A stretch of 64,000 nucleotides of DNA, from NCBI GenBank assembly GCA_003166865.1, contig PMUP01000068.1:62001-126000 (forward strand), written 5' to 3'. A model generated the notes under the pieces. That model worked only from the letters and a program-made list of their open reading frames with translations. It was not told the DNA's origin and searched no databases. Source of the stretch: Bryobacterales bacterium. Lineage in GTDB: Bacteria > Acidobacteriota > Terriglobia > Bryobacterales > Bryobacteraceae. Positions within the stretch are counted from its first letter, which is position 1. The number at the start of each line of letters is the position of its first letter. Below are positions 1-10,059 of this stretch, piece after piece. Made by a program: the position numbers and the translations under genes.

Positions 1-489
1 GCACACTGAGCCGTGATTCGCCAGCAGGATGGCGTCGTATTTCGGGATGTACGGCAGCATGCCCGCGGTGAGAGCGGGAGTCCCCGGCAATCCGTATTCG
101 GCCAGCGGCACGCATCCCAGGCTGACGATCACTTCGGGCAGCAGCGCCAGGGTGAGCGGCCTTCCGGCGACCGCGAATCCGGTTGCCACCGGCGGATGCG
201 CATGCACCACGGCCGACACGTCCGGCCGCATTTCGTAAATGGTGAGATGCATCGCGATCTCGGTGGTCCGCTCGCGCGCGCCGTCGATCTTGTTGCCTTT
301 GAGATCGCAGACGATGATGTCGGCCGGAGTCATCATGCCCTTGCTGACGCCGGTGCAGGTGCACAAAATGCGGCTGTCGTCCAAGCGCACACTGATGTTG
401 CCGTCGTTGGCCGCGACCCATCCTTTTTGATAAATCAGCTTGCCTACGTCGAGGATGTCTTGGCGATGCTGCTGCTCGGTCTTGGCCAT
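1..489 (-). CDS. Class II aldolase/adducin family protein (3' end cut by window)
   Basis: The 163 visible codons start at ATG 489 and run off the left edge. The protein opens MAKTEQQHR and has the fold's metal-binding features: an HAHPP motif near residues 92-96 and LLANHGSV near the cut, which in L-fuculose-phosphate aldolase and relatives supply zinc-binding histidines. An upstream Glu (TTEIAMH) fits the catalytic or ligand position. Members cleave or epimerise small phosphorylated sugars with a divalent metal in the cytoplasm. The substrate cannot be told from sequence. It is divergent from the rhomboid gene next door. Confidence 0.85.
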   Translation of the reverse strand, partial: MAKTEQQHRQDILDVGKLIYQKGWVAANDGNISVRLDDSRILCTCTGVSKGMMTPADIIVCDLKGNKIDGARERTTEIAMHLTIYEMRPDVSAVVHAHPPVATGFAVAGRPLTLALLPEVIVSLGCVPLAEYGLPGTPALTAGMLPYIPKYDAILLANHGSVC

Positions 490-594
490 CCAAAATTCAA
501 TTGTAGCAATCGAGTGGAGCGCGCACCGCGCGCGACTGGTGGCGCGATGCCGCGCGCGAAACGGCGGCGAAAGACCGCGCTGTACAATGGGTGC

Positions 595-1380
595 GTGGAC
601 AACAGGCGGATGTGCCCGAATTGCCGGGCGTTTGTGACTACCAGCGACAAGGTTTGCCCGTATTGCCAGGCTCCCATGGGCCCTCGCGCGGTGGAGCGGC
701 GCAATCCGGGCGACATTCTGGGCGGCCTGATCCCGCACGCGCGTTTCACGACGATCATGATTTTGTTGATCAACACGGGTTTGTACATCGCACAGTCTAT
801 GAGCCCGCAGGCGGGACTCACCGAGGCCGGACAGAGTGTTCCGGCCGTGCTGATGCAAGGACAATGGTGGCGCCTGATCACCGCTGGGTTTCTGCACAGC
901 GGCATTTTGCACATTCTGATGAACTCCTGGGTGCTGTTCGATCTCGGCGCGGAAGTGGAAACGTTGTACGGCACCAGCCGCCTGATCGTCTTCTATTTCG
1001 TCTCCACTGTGACAGGTTTTTCGGCCAGCTCGCACCTCGGCGGCCATTTCTCCGTGGGGTCGTCGGCCGGCATCTTCGGATTGATCGGCGCGATGCTGGC
1101 GTTCGGTTTCACCGATCGCTCTTCGCTCGGGATGCAGGTGAAATCGCTGTATATGCGGTGGGTGATTTACGGATTGGTTTTGAGCTTCATACCAGGCGTG
1201 GATTTTTGGGCCCACGTGGGCGGATTTTCGGGTGGGTTCATCGCTGGATGGCTGGCCAGCACGCCGCGCGCGCGGTTGATGTGGAAAGAGCCGCTGCTCA
1301 GAGCCTTGGCAGGCGTCTCCATCGCCGTGACGACGGTGGCGTTTGGGATGATGTACGTGTACATGATGCGGACGACGTAG
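595..1380 (+). CDS. Rhomboid family intramembrane serine protease with N-terminal zinc ribbon
   Basis: An N-terminal zinc ribbon (CPNC then CPYC, the first 25 residues) precedes a rhomboid domain with about six membrane segments. Visible family motifs are HILMNSW in TM2, the GSSAG nucleophile motif in TM4 (catalytic Ser) and AHVGG in the last helix (catalytic His), so the Ser-His dyad is intact. It should cleave substrates within the inner membrane. The start is uncertain: GTG 595 sits 8 bases after a TACAAT box at 582-587, as expected for a leaderless transcript, while ATG 547 and ATG 610 are in frame. The open frame continues upstream to base 13, but that part is antisense to the aldolase. 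Confidence 0.85.
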   Translation: MDNRRMCPNCRAFVTTSDKVCPYCQAPMGPRAVERRNPGDILGGLIPHARFTTIMILLINTGLYIAQSMSPQAGLTEAGQSVPAVLMQGQWWRLITAGFLHSGILHILMNSWVLFDLGAEVETLYGTSRLIVFYFVSTVTGFSASSHLGGHFSVGSSAGIFGLIGAMLAFGFTDRSSLGMQVKSLYMRWVIYGLVLSFIPGVDFWAHVGGFSGGFIAGWLASTPRARLMWKEPLLRALAGVSIAVTTVAFGMMYVYMMRTT

Positions 1381-1508
1381 CAAGCCCGCTTGCTGACTCG
1401 CGCGGCTCGGAATCGTTCCCGCACACTTCGTCCCACAAGCGGACACACCTGTACCGCCGGGCCACGCCGAATCCGCCAGTAAACCTTCGTTTTCAGTAAG
1501 ATCGACTT

Positions 1509-1524
1509 TGGTGGGCAATTTGCC
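1509..1524 (+). promoter_or_regulatory. Putative sigma-54 promoter of the HlyD-ABC-NtrC/NtrY operon
   Basis: TGGTGGGCAATTTGCC has GG at 1510-1511 and GC at 1522-1523 with exactly ten bases between, and a TTGC -12 core. It also contains the palindrome GGGCAA-T-TTGCCC. Transcription would start near 1535, just before the AAGGAG ribosome-binding site of the adaptor gene. The operon downstream encodes a sigma-54 activator, which makes autoregulation plausible. The very short leader is a caution. Confidence 0.4.
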
Positions 1525-1547
1525 CATTGCCATAAGGAGAAATCACC

Positions 1548-2819
1548 ATGGATGTACCACGCGGTAAGGAAGTCGCTCGCCGGAAATTGATTCGCAGGGT
1601 CGTCATTATTGCACTCATCATCGCGGCGGTCCCGCTGATCACTTGGGGGCTTTCCCGGCTGAAACCCGCGGCCCCGTCGGTGGATCGCGCCACGGTGTGG
1701 ATCGACTCGGTGAAGCGGGGCCCCATGGTCCGCGACGTCCGCGGCCTGGGCACGCTGGTGGTGGAGCAATACATGTGGATTCCGGCGGCGTTCGATAGCC
1801 GCGTGGAAAAGATCAATTTCCTGCCGGGCGCCAAGGTGAATCCGAACGACGTCGTCATGGTGTTGAGCAATCCGGACATGGAACTGGCGGCGGCGGATCT
1901 GGAATGGCAGATCAAGGCGGCGCAGGCCAATGAAGAAAACACGCGAGTGACGCTGGAGACGCAGCAACTGGCCCAGAAAGCTCTCACCGAGCAGGTGAAG
2001 TCCGACATGGAGCAGTCGGAGCTGCAGGCGGATCGCGATTCGCAGTTGACCAAGCTGGGGTTGAAGTCGGACCTCGATACCAAGCTGTCAGTCGCGAAAT
2101 GGCAAGAGCTGAAAGGGCGCTACGCGCTATCCAAAGAGCAGTTGGAGATCAGCGATCTATCGATTAAGGCGCAAATGGACGCGCAGAAGGTGGGGGTCGA
2201 GAAACTGCAAGCCGCGTACCACCTGAAAAAACAACAGGTAGAGCAGTTGGTGATTCGCGCGGGGGCGGAAGGGACGCTGACGCAGCTCGGCGCGACAGCC
2301 ACGCCACTCGAAGTGGGGATGCGGGTTTCCACCGGCACCATCTTGGCGAAGATCGCGCAGCCGAACAAGCTGAAGGCGACGCTCAAGATTCCCGAAACGC
2401 AGGTGAAGGACGTCGCGATCGGACAGGCAGCGTCCATCGACACGCGCAACGGCATTATCCCGGGGCACGTCTCGCGCATCGATCCAGCGGCGGTGAACGG
2501 AACGGTGGACGTGGACGTTACGCTGGAAGGCGCATTGCCGCCCGGAGCGCGGCCGGATCTAAGCGTGGATGGCACCATCACCCTGGAGCGATTGGCGGAC
2601 GTGGTGTACGTGGGGCGGCCGGTGATCGGCCAGCCGGGAGCGAAGATCACGTTGTTTAAACTCGACCCGGATACCAAAGAGGCGCTGCGCGTGCCGGTGT
2701 CGTTGGGGCGCAGCTCGGTGAACAATATCGAAGTGGTGGACGGGTTAAAGGTTGGCGATCAAGTGATCTTGTCGGACATGTCGTCGCAAGACGCTTACAA
2801 CCGCATCCGCCTGAATTGA
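1548..2819 (+). CDS. Periplasmic adaptor (membrane fusion) protein, HlyD/MacA type
   Basis: This 423-residue protein has a basic N-terminus and one membrane anchor (about residues 15-32). A biotinyl-lipoyl-like half, a long alpha-helical coiled coil (about 110-225, rich in Q, E, K and A), a second lipoyl half and a beta-barrel region follow (QPNKLKATLKIPETQV onward). This is the adaptor layout of tripartite efflux pumps, bridging an inner-membrane transporter and an outer-membrane channel. An AAGGAG site lies 9 bases before the ATG. It is followed after 27 bases by an ABC ATPase, so the partner is probably a MacB-type ABC permease rather than an RND pump, although none is encoded here. Confidence 0.85.
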   Translation: MDVPRGKEVARRKLIRRVVIIALIIAAVPLITWGLSRLKPAAPSVDRATVWIDSVKRGPMVRDVRGLGTLVVEQYMWIPAAFDSRVEKINFLPGAKVNPNDVVMVLSNPDMELAAADLEWQIKAAQANEENTRVTLETQQLAQKALTEQVKSDMEQSELQADRDSQLTKLGLKSDLDTKLSVAKWQELKGRYALSKEQLEISDLSIKAQMDAQKVGVEKLQAAYHLKKQQVEQLVIRAGAEGTLTQLGATATPLEVGMRVSTGTILAKIAQPNKLKATLKIPETQVKDVAIGQAASIDTRNGIIPGHVSRIDPAAVNGTVDVDVTLEGALPPGARPDLSVDGTITLERLADVVYVGRPVIGQPGAKITLFKLDPDTKEALRVPVSLGRSSVNNIEVVDGLKVGDQVILSDMSSQDAYNRIRLN

Positions 2820-2846
2820 CCGGCTGAATTATCGGAAGGGAATGGC

Positions 2847-3569
2847 ATGGCTATTGACGAAACAGCTTTGATCAGCATGGATGGCGTGACGAAAGTCTTC
2901 CAAACCGACGAGGTGGAAACGCACGCCCTCGCCGGTATTCATCTGCACATCAAGAAGGGCGAATATCTGGCGATCGCGGGACCTTCGGGCTGCGGCAAAT
3001 CGACGCTGCTCGCGATCCTGGGGCTGCTGGATTCTCCGTCCGACGGCACGTACGTGCTGAACTCGAAGCCGGTGCAGAGTCTCAAGCTGAGCGAGCGCGC
3101 GCGCATCCGCAATCGGGAAATCGGATTCATCTTTCAGGCGTTCAACCTGATCGGCGATCTTACGGTTTATGAGAACGTGGAGCTGCCGCTGACCTATCGC
3201 GGGATGCCCTCGGCCGAGCGCAAGAAGCGCGTGCACGACGCCCTGGAGCGCGTGGGCATGTCCCACCGCATCAAACATTATCCGTCGCAGCTCTCAGGAG
3301 GTCAGCAGCAGCGTGTGGCGGTGGCGCGCGCGCTGGGCGGCGACCCTTCCATTTTGCTGGCGGACGAGCCCACCGGAAACCTGGATTCCGTCAATGGCGA
3401 GGCCGTGATGGAATTGCTGCGCGAGCTGCATCGCGGCGGCGCGACCATATGCATGGTGACTCACGATCCCCGCTACGCACTCTACGCGGACCGCTCCATC
3501 CGGTTGTTTGACGGAAGAATCGTGGAAGAAGAACGCGCGGGAGTGTCAGAACGCGCGGGAGTGTCGTAA
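2847..3569 (+). CDS. ABC transporter ATP-binding protein, MacB/LolD type
   Basis: A complete nucleotide-binding domain: Walker [11 protein letters not shown]-loop FIFQAFN, signature LSGGQQQR, Walker [13 protein letters not shown], and H-loop VTHD. The family energises extrusion or lipoprotein-release permeases of the MacB/FtsX fold. It is nearly the same sequence as the ATPase at 8,577 across most of its length. The C-terminus carries a six-residue tandem duplication (ERAGVS twice) caused by an 18-bp DNA repeat at about 3531-3566. The stop codon overlaps the next ATG (TAATG). No permease gene adjoins it. Confidence 0.92.
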   Translation: MAIDETALISMDGVTKVFQTDEVETHALAGIHLHIKKGEYLAIAGPSGCGKSTLLAILGLLDSPSDGTYVLNSKPVQSLKLSERARIRNREIGFIFQAFNLIGDLTVYENVELPLTYRGMPSAERKKRVHDALERVGMSHRIKHYPSQLSGGQQQRVAVARALGGDPSILLADEPTGNLDSVNGEAVMELLRELHRGGATICMVTHDPRYALYADRSIRLFDGRIVEEERAGVSERAGVS

Positions 3570-3760
3570 TGTTTGGACGGAATGTCGATTTTGCCGCCGT
3601 GCTGTGCATCACCCTGGTGATGCTCGGGCTGGGCTGGGTGCGGTCCTGGCATTGGACCGAGACCCTGGATTCGATTCACGTCGAAAACGCCATTCGCATC
3701 GAGCGCTGCCCGTTGCCGCGCGACATCCTCTCGAACCTGAGCTGCATCCTGCATCGCTAG
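3569..3760 (+). CDS. Small single-span membrane protein, unknown function
   Basis: These 63 codons start at the ATG inside the TAATG junction with the preceding ATPase, so translation is probably coupled. One hydrophobic stretch near the N-terminus (AAVLCITLVMLGLGWV) predicts a membrane span, followed by a short polar tail with two cysteines. I recognise no family. Its position between two ATPases suggests an accessory role in the same transport complex, but that is inference from context only. Confidence 0.45.
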   Translation: MFGRNVDFAAVLCITLVMLGLGWVRSWHWTETLDSIHVENAIRIERCPLPRDILSNLSCILHR

Positions 3761-3780
3761 CGGCCTTGCGATTTGAGACC

Positions 3781-3800
3781 CGCACGCAAGAGTGCGTGCG
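3781..3800 (+). other. Perfect 8-bp inverted repeat (hairpin) between two ATPase genes
   Basis: CGCACGCA and TGCGTGCG flank a 4-base loop 24 bases before the next start codon. No T tract follows, so it is more likely an mRNA processing or partial attenuation element than a strong terminator. Confidence 0.4.
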
Positions 3801-3823
3801 CCACGCATAATAAAGGTACCAGT

Positions 3824-4510
3824 ATGAGTTCACCGATGATTGTTTTGCGGAACGTGGAGAAATACTTCGAACACGGTCCGACCAAGACGTTCGTGTTGCG
3901 CCGCATCAACGCGGAGGTGAAGGAAGGCGAATTCATCTCCATCATGGGACCTTCGGGCGCGGGCAAATCGACGCTGCTGCACCTGCTGGGCATGCACGAC
4001 AGCGCTTGGACAGGCGAGTATTACCTGGCCGATCACGCCATCCACAAGCTGGCGAAGAAGGATCGCATGGAGCTGTACAAGAAGTATTTCGGCTTTGTGT
4101 TTCAGAGCTATCATCTGCTGGATTCGCTCACCGTGTACGAGAATCTCGACATCCCGCTCTCGTATCGCAACATCAAGAAGGGGGAGCGCGACAGCATCGT
4201 GTGCGACGTGCTGGACCGCTTTCAGATCGTCGGCAAGAAGGACTTGTATCCCAATCAGCTTTCCGGCGGACAGCAGCAACTGGTGGCCATCGCGCGCGCC
4301 ATCGTGGCCAGCCCGAAGGTCATTCTTGCCGACGAGCCCACCGGAAATCTGCATTCCAGCCAAGGCAAGGAGATCATGGAACTCTTCAAGCGATTAAACG
4401 AGGCTGGAACGACCATCATTCAAGTCACGCACAACGAAAAAAACGCCGAGTACGGGAATCGCGTCATTAATATCGCCGATGGCTGGATCGAGTCTGAACC
4501 GCGCGCGTAA
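3824..4510 (+). CDS. ABC transporter ATP-binding protein, second of the operon
   Basis: The start MSSPMIV was chosen over the longer frame because the ABC domain begins there. Motifs: Walker [11 protein letters not shown]-loop FVFQSYH, signature LSGGQQQL, Walker [12 protein letters not shown] followed by HSS where D-loop residues are usually DS, and H-loop VTHN. It is clearly diverged from the paralogues at 2,847 and 8,577, so the operon could supply two different halves of a heterodimeric ATPase. It belongs to the LolD/MacB-type class. The signature ends QL instead of the usual QR, a minor variation. Confidence 0.9.
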   Translation: MSSPMIVLRNVEKYFEHGPTKTFVLRRINAEVKEGEFISIMGPSGAGKSTLLHLLGMHDSAWTGEYYLADHAIHKLAKKDRMELYKKYFGFVFQSYHLLDSLTVYENLDIPLSYRNIKKGERDSIVCDVLDRFQIVGKKDLYPNQLSGGQQQLVAIARAIVASPKVILADEPTGNLHSSQGKEIMELFKRLNEAGTTIIQVTHNEKNAEYGNRVINIADGWIESEPRA

Positions 4511-4537
4511 GCAAGCGGGCGAAACCTGGAGCACAGC

Positions 4538-5911
<1,374 letters not shown>

Positions 5912-5921
5912 CCACCACGCC

Positions 5922-7250
5922 GTGAAGTTGCCGAAGCCTCGCCTCGTCCACGACCGGCGCATTCTAGTGATGGCCCTGATGGCGGGATTGCCCGCCGTCG
6001 TCACCTCCATGCTGGTGCTGTGGCTGGGCGGCTACTCACCGCGAGTCCAGTGGACGCTGACCGCCTTGATCGTGGGCGTTTGGCTGGGCTTTTCCTTCGG
6101 ATTGCGCGAGCGCGTGGCGTCGCCTCTGCGAACGCTTGCGAATTTGTTGGAAGCCATGCGGGAAGGCGACTATTCCATCCGCGCGCGGCACTCCAAAGGA
6201 GACGATCCCTTGGGCGAAGTGATGCAGCAGGTGAACGCGATGAGCGCCACCTTGCGCGAGCAGAGGCTGGGCGCCATGGAAGCCACTACGCTGCTGCGCA
6301 AAGTCATGGAAGAGATCAACGTGGCCGTGTTCGCGTTCGATAGCGAGCGGCGATTGCGCCTAGTGAACCGCGCCGGTGAGCGGCTCTTGAACGAACCCTC
6401 CGAGCGGCTGATCGGCCAATCAGCGGAACTGCTGGGCCTGGCTCAATACCTGGAAGGCGACGCGCAGCGGACCGAGCAGCGCACATTTCCGGGCGGCGCG
6501 GCGCGTTGGGGCGTAAGCCGCAGCCTGTTTCGCGAAGGCGGCCGGCCGCTTCAACTCCTGGTGGTCACCGATCTCACGCGTCCCTTGCGCGCGGAGGAAC
6601 TGAAAGCCTGGCAGCGCCTGGTCCGAGTGATCGGCCATGAGTTGAACAACTCGCTGGCGCCGATCAAGTCGATCGCGGGCAGCCTGGAAAGCATTCTCGC
6701 GCGCGACCCTCGGCCCAGCGATTGGGAAGCGGATACGCGCCGGGGACTGGCGGTGATCGCCGCGCGCAGCGAAGCGCTGAGCCGGTTCATGAACGCGTAC
6801 GCGACGCTGGCCAAACTGCCCCGGCCCACCATGGCGCCGGTGTGCGTGCCGGAGCTGGTCCGGCGAGTGGCGGGTTTAGAGACGCGCATTCCGCCCGTGC
6901 TGGCGCCCGGACCGGAGATCGTGATCCAGGCCGACGCCGATCAGCTCGAACAATTGCTGATCAACGTGATCCGCAATGCCGCCGATGCGTCGCTCGAAAC
7001 CGGCGGCGGGGTACGCGTGGGCTGGGACCGCCAGGACTCGCACCTGACGATCTGGATACGCGATGAAGGCCACGGATTGCATAACACCGGCAATTTGTTC
7101 GTGCCGTTCTTCACCACCAAGCCCGCCGGGTCGGGCATCGGCCTGGTGCTGAGCCGCCAAATCGCCGAGGCGCACGGCGGAACATTGACGCTCCAGAATG
7201 CTTCGCAGGGCCCGGGGTGCGAAGCGCGGCTGGTTTTGCCGCTAGCTTGA
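5922..7250 (+). CDS. Membrane sensor histidine kinase, NtrY-like
   Basis: Start chosen at GTG 5922, 11 bases after the regulator's stop; the longer open frame overlaps that gene. Two membrane helices (about residues 12-50) precede a HAMP-like segment, a PAS-like region, the H-box VIGHELNNSLAPIKS, the N-box NVIRNAADAS, and the G1/F/G2 boxes (DEGHGL, FFTTKPAGSGIGL). It would autophosphorylate on the H-box His and pass phosphate to the NtrC-type partner. The last 30 bases of the gene recur twice downstream (see the repeat entries). Confidence 0.92.
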   Translation: MKLPKPRLVHDRRILVMALMAGLPAVVTSMLVLWLGGYSPRVQWTLTALIVGVWLGFSFGLRERVASPLRTLANLLEAMREGDYSIRARHSKGDDPLGEVMQQVNAMSATLREQRLGAMEATTLLRKVMEEINVAVFAFDSERRLRLVNRAGERLLNEPSERLIGQSAELLGLAQYLEGDAQRTEQRTFPGGAARWGVSRSLFREGGRPLQLLVVTDLTRPLRAEELKAWQRLVRVIGHELNNSLAPIKSIAGSLESILARDPRPSDWEADTRRGLAVIAARSEALSRFMNAYATLAKLPRPTMAPVCVPELVRRVAGLETRIPPVLAPGPEIVIQADADQLEQLLINVIRNAADASLETGGGVRVGWDRQDSHLTIWIRDEGHGLHNTGNLFVPFFTTKPAGSGIGLVLSRQIAEAHGGTLTLQNASQGPGCEARLVLPLA

Positions 7251-7256
7251 CGCCCG
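7221..7256 (+). repeat. 3'-end repeat, copy 1 (inside the kinase gene)
   Basis: This 36-bp stretch covers the last codons and stop of the histidine kinase gene. It recurs at 8444-8479 with three mismatches, and its central 26 bp (7227-7252) recur at 7841-7866 with one mismatch. Copies lie in the same orientation about 610 bp apart. Confidence 0.8.
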
Positions 7257-7280
7257 GAGGTCTGTCCCGCCTATCGTGGT

Positions 7281-7523
7281 TTACTTAGCTCGATCGGCAA
7301 AAAGCTTGTTTCGCTTCGCAGCAACAGCAATCAAATCGCTCGTCGCCGGAATACCCAACCCTGGCTTGTTGTGCTCAGACTTGTGACAAGGGCCCGGTTC
7401 GCCGTATTCGTCGTGGTTGGTACTGAAACGTTGCAGGTAGATTCCTACGCGCCACGGACCACTGGGAAAGAGAGTAGGCACCTTCCCCGTAGCGGCCCAG
7501 GCTTTCTTACACCCGCGCTTGCG
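7281..7523 (-). pseudogene. Possible coding fragment, unknown family
   Basis: An 81-codon open stretch without a convincing start, ending at TGA/TAG-type stop near 7281, reads like real protein in its C-terminal part (RVGIYLQRFSTNHDEYGEPG, then SEHNKPGLGI). An in-frame stop lies just upstream (TAA at 7526-7524). It lies within the first repeat-flanked insertion and is probably the tail of a larger gene. I cannot assign a family. Confidence 0.3.
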
Positions 7524-7556
7524 TTACGGTGAGGGTCACGGTACAAAGGGACGCAG

Positions 7557-7907
7557 ATGCCAAGTTGGCTCACTAAACCAGAGACTGTCTATGCCACGGC
7601 GTTGTTCGTTCTCAGCGTGCTGGTCTCGATGTTTGCGGGCGAAATAAAGCAGTTTTTTAGGAACTCTCCCCTTAAGGTAGCCGAGAAGACAATAGCTATC
7701 AACAGCCAGGAGCTCGCAACCCTGCAGAGGCTTCACTTGTCAATCGGCTACGACCCTACATTTGACAGTCGTGCACTTTCGCGCACATCATTAGTTTCAT
7801 ATTTGCCCCCATTTCAGCCCACTGGTCGCATGGCGCCGGGCGGCTGGTTTTGCCGCTGGCTTGACGTTTCCAGCAGTTGTATTGCGACGCATTACAACGT
7901 ACTATAA
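7557..7907 (+). pseudogene. Truncated membrane protein of unknown function
   Basis: The first about 75 residues look genuine: MPSWLTKPETVYATALF starts a membrane helix, followed by an amphipathic segment (KVAEKTIAINSQELATLQRL) of a kind seen in hypothetical membrane proteins. The tail from about 7,790 is low-complexity read-through that runs into repeat copy 2. I read this as the 5' end of a gene truncated at the repeat junction. Function unknown. Confidence 0.35.
7841..7866 (+). repeat. 3'-end repeat, copy 2
   Basis: These 26 bp match 7227-7252 at 25 positions. The copy separates the insertion with gene fragments from the insertion with the toxin-antitoxin module. Confidence 0.75.
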
Positions 7908-7917
7908 GAGAACGGTC

Positions 7918-8154
7918 ATGAGCCGAGAGACCATTAGCTTTCGCCTGGAATCCGAGAAGCGCCAAGCGCTGGATGCAGTTGCCTCGGCGCTCGATCGGGA
8001 CCGAAGTTACATCATTAACGAAGCGATTGAGGCCTATCTCGACGTTCAGCGCTGGCAAATAGATCACATCCGCGAGGGTTTGCGGCAGGCTGATGCAGGC
8101 GAATTCGCCACCGAAGCTGAAATGAAGACCACTTTCTCACGCCGGCGCAAGTGA
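7918..8154 (+). CDS. Ribbon-helix-helix antitoxin (CopG/ParD type)
   Basis: Seventy-eight residues: beta strand TISFRLESEKRQALD, then two helices (DRDRSYIINEAIEAYL), the ribbon-helix-helix DNA-binding fold, followed by an extended toxin-binding tail. The stop overlaps the start of the ParE-like toxin (GTGA), a typical toxin-antitoxin arrangement. It should neutralise the toxin and repress the operon. The pair sits exactly between repeat copies 2 and 3, as if inserted as a unit. Confidence 0.85.
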   Translation: MSRETISFRLESEKRQALDAVASALDRDRSYIINEAIEAYLDVQRWQIDHIREGLRQADAGEFATEAEMKTTFSRRRK

Positions 8155-8435
8155 AACTTCGCTGGACGCGCGTGGCGCGCGCGGACATTAACACCGCGTA
8201 CGATTATGTTGCGGTCGACAGTGCGGGCGCGGCCGATCAGTTTCTAGACCGAATACAGCAAGCAGCCGCAGTCCTGATTCGACATCCGATGGCGGGACGC
8301 ACCGGCCGGATTCCGGGCACTCGCGAGTTGGTGGCCGCAGGGACGCCTTGGATTATTCCGTACCGGGTTCGACGAGGGTTCGTCGACATACTGGCCGTAA
8401 TACACGGCGCTCGTAAGTGGCCGGACGATCTGTAG
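8151..8435 (+). CDS. RelE/ParE-family toxin
   Basis: Ninety-four residues from a GTG overlapping the antitoxin stop by four bases. Sequence features of the family: N-terminal KLRWTRVARADINTAYDYV, a central helix pair with IRHPMAGRTGRIPGTRELV, and a C-terminal strand YRVRRGFVDILAVIHGARKWP, with the basic residues usual in this fold. The length is typical. ParE members poison gyrase and RelE members cleave mRNA; the sequence looks more ParE-like because of the RxPxxGR segment. Confidence 0.85.
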   Translation: MKLRWTRVARADINTAYDYVAVDSAGAADQFLDRIQQAAAVLIRHPMAGRTGRIPGTRELVAAGTPWIIPYRVRRGFVDILAVIHGARKWPDDL

Positions 8436-8443
8436 GGTCTCAG

Positions 8444-8479
8444 GAAGCGCGGCTGGTTTTGCCCCTGGCTTTACGCCCG
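8444..8479 (+). repeat. 3'-end repeat, copy 3
   Basis: Thirty-six bp matching 7221-7256 with three mismatches, the first 20 bp being identical. It ends about 100 bp before the third ABC ATPase gene, the likely original neighbour of the kinase gene. Confidence 0.8.
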
Positions 8480-8576
8480 TTAGCAATTTTTTTGCGAACC
8501 TAACCCCTTCCCGCAACGTACGTCTATCAGAGCTGAGCGCGGGACTTCGATTCCGGCGCTCGGGAAGGAGCTACCT

Positions 8577-9305
8577 GTGGTACCAGCCGCACCGACACTG
8601 CTTAGTCTCAACAGCGTGACCAAGGTATTCACGACCGATGAGGTGGAAACGCACGCCCTCGCGGGCATCGAGTTGAATGTTCGCAAGGGCGAGTACATTT
8701 CCATTTCGGGCCCCTCGGGCTGCGGAAAATCCACGCTGCTCGCGATCCTCGGGCTGCTGGACACCCCATCCGACGGCTCCTACGTGCTCAACGAGACACG
8801 CGTGGATCAGATGAAGCTCTCGCAACGCGCGCGCGTGCGCAATCGGGAGATCGGCTTTATCTTCCAGGCCTTCAATTTGATCGGCGATCTCACCGTGTAC
8901 GAGAACGTCGAGCTGCCGCTCACCTACCGCAACATGCCGGCCACCGAGCGCAAGAAACTGGTAAAGGACGCGCTCGAACGCGTGGGCATGTCGCACCGCA
9001 TCAAGCACTATCCATCGCAGCTTTCCGGAGGCCAACAGCAGCGCGTGGCCGTGGCGCGGGCGCTCGCCGGACGCCCCTCCATTCTTCTCGCCGATGAGCC
9101 GACCGGCAACCTGGATTCGGTGAATGGCGAGGCCGTGATGGCGCTGCTCAGCGAATTGCACCAGGAAGGCGCGACCATCTGCATGGTCACTCATGACCCG
9201 CGCTATGCGCGTTGCGCCGATCGTATCATCACACTCTTCGATGGCCGCATTATCGAGGAAACAACCCAAAAGGCGGAGCAGATCCAAAAGGCGGCCGAAG
9301 CCTAG
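8577..9305 (+). CDS. ABC transporter ATP-binding protein, paralogue of the 2,847 gene
   Basis: A GTG start is supported by GGAAGGAG 8 bases upstream. Walker [10 protein letters not shown], signature LSGGQQQR, Walker [13 protein letters not shown] and H-loop VTHD are all present. Long blocks are identical to the protein at 2,847 (for example [20 protein letters not shown]), so this is a recent or strongly constrained duplicate. Three ATPases and no permease occur in this neighbourhood. In Acidobacteriota, MacB-like permeases are often encoded as orphans elsewhere, which would fit. Confidence 0.92.
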   Translation: MVPAAPTLLSLNSVTKVFTTDEVETHALAGIELNVRKGEYISISGPSGCGKSTLLAILGLLDTPSDGSYVLNETRVDQMKLSQRARVRNREIGFIFQAFNLIGDLTVYENVELPLTYRNMPATERKKLVKDALERVGMSHRIKHYPSQLSGGQQQRVAVARALAGRPSILLADEPTGNLDSVNGEAVMALLSELHQEGATICMVTHDPRYARCADRIITLFDGRIIEETTQKAEQIQKAAEA

Positions 9306-10030
9306 CGCGTCGGAACGGTCCCCGGGATCGGCGCGGGCGGAATCGGCGAATGTGATCCGCGCACAAATTCAAACCACGTCCGAACCACCGCCGGCTTCCC
9401 GTCTTGCGTACCTGGCCGAAAACGCCAGCCTTCGCCGACAGCCGCGAGCAGATCCTTCTCCCATTTTGGACTGGAGGACTTCACCACCCTCGCGTTCGCC
9501 GGAACGCCGTTCCGTCCAACGTCAAACGAAATCGTCACGGACGCGTTCTCCTCTTCGTCCACGGTCGCCGGGAATTTCGTTTTGATGACCACCGGCCGCG
9601 CCGCGCCGTCGGGCAGAACAAACACCGCCCGCACGGCATGCCAATCCCATAAATTTCGCTGCGTGTGGAAGAACACCTCTTCGTTCACCCGCACGGCCAC
9701 GGGGAGCCCAGTTTTTGTTCCTGGCTTGAACTGCCAATGGCGCACGTTTTCAACCGCGCTTTCATCCAAGCCGAGCCCCAGCGGACGGTCCACGTGTACG
9801 TCACCAGGCTGTCCGGCCGCGTCAACTACTACCGACAGCAGCACGCTGCCTTCCAGCTTCGCCAATAGCGCTTCTTCGGTGTATTCCGGCTTGGCTTTCG
9901 CAGCCACAAAGGGCGCCATGATACCGGGTCCCAGGCGGGACACCGTAAGCTGCGGGCTGGGCGCTAGCTGGGCCGCGGCCGTGAGGCACATTAAGAACGC
10001 CAGGGGGCGAGCAAGGTTGGCAGCGTTCAC
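9302..10030 (-). CDS. Protein with two TonB C-terminal-like domains
   Basis: Start chosen at GTG 10030 because a signal-peptide-like segment follows (ARPLAFLMCLTAAAQ). Two similar halves carry the TonB/TolA C-terminal pattern, each with a GxV...V..GxP segment and an (H/E)xWxFxPGT motif (VRHWQFKPGTKTGLP and GEGWRFRPGTQDGKP). It is secreted or periplasmic and probably links to outer-membrane transport or energy transduction, but has no membrane-energising N-terminus. The gene is convergent with the ABC gene and overlaps it by four bases at the stops. Confidence 0.7.
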   Translation of the reverse strand: MNAANLARPLAFLMCLTAAAQLAPSPQLTVSRLGPGIMAPFVAAKAKPEYTEEALLAKLEGSVLLSVVVDAAGQPGDVHVDRPLGLGLDESAVENVRHWQFKPGTKTGLPVAVRVNEEVFFHTQRNLWDWHAVRAVFVLPDGAARPVVIKTKFPATVDEEENASVTISFDVGRNGVPANARVVKSSSPKWEKDLLAAVGEGWRFRPGTQDGKPAVVRTWFEFVRGSHSPIPPAPIPGTVPTR

Positions 10031-10059
10031 GCTTCTGTTATAGCGCAGCCGGAAAACGC

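Noticed and set aside
13-594. Long upstream extension of the rhomboid open frame
   Set aside because: It is antisense to the well-supported class II aldolase and shows no protein features; the zinc-ribbon start at about 595-610 is natural.
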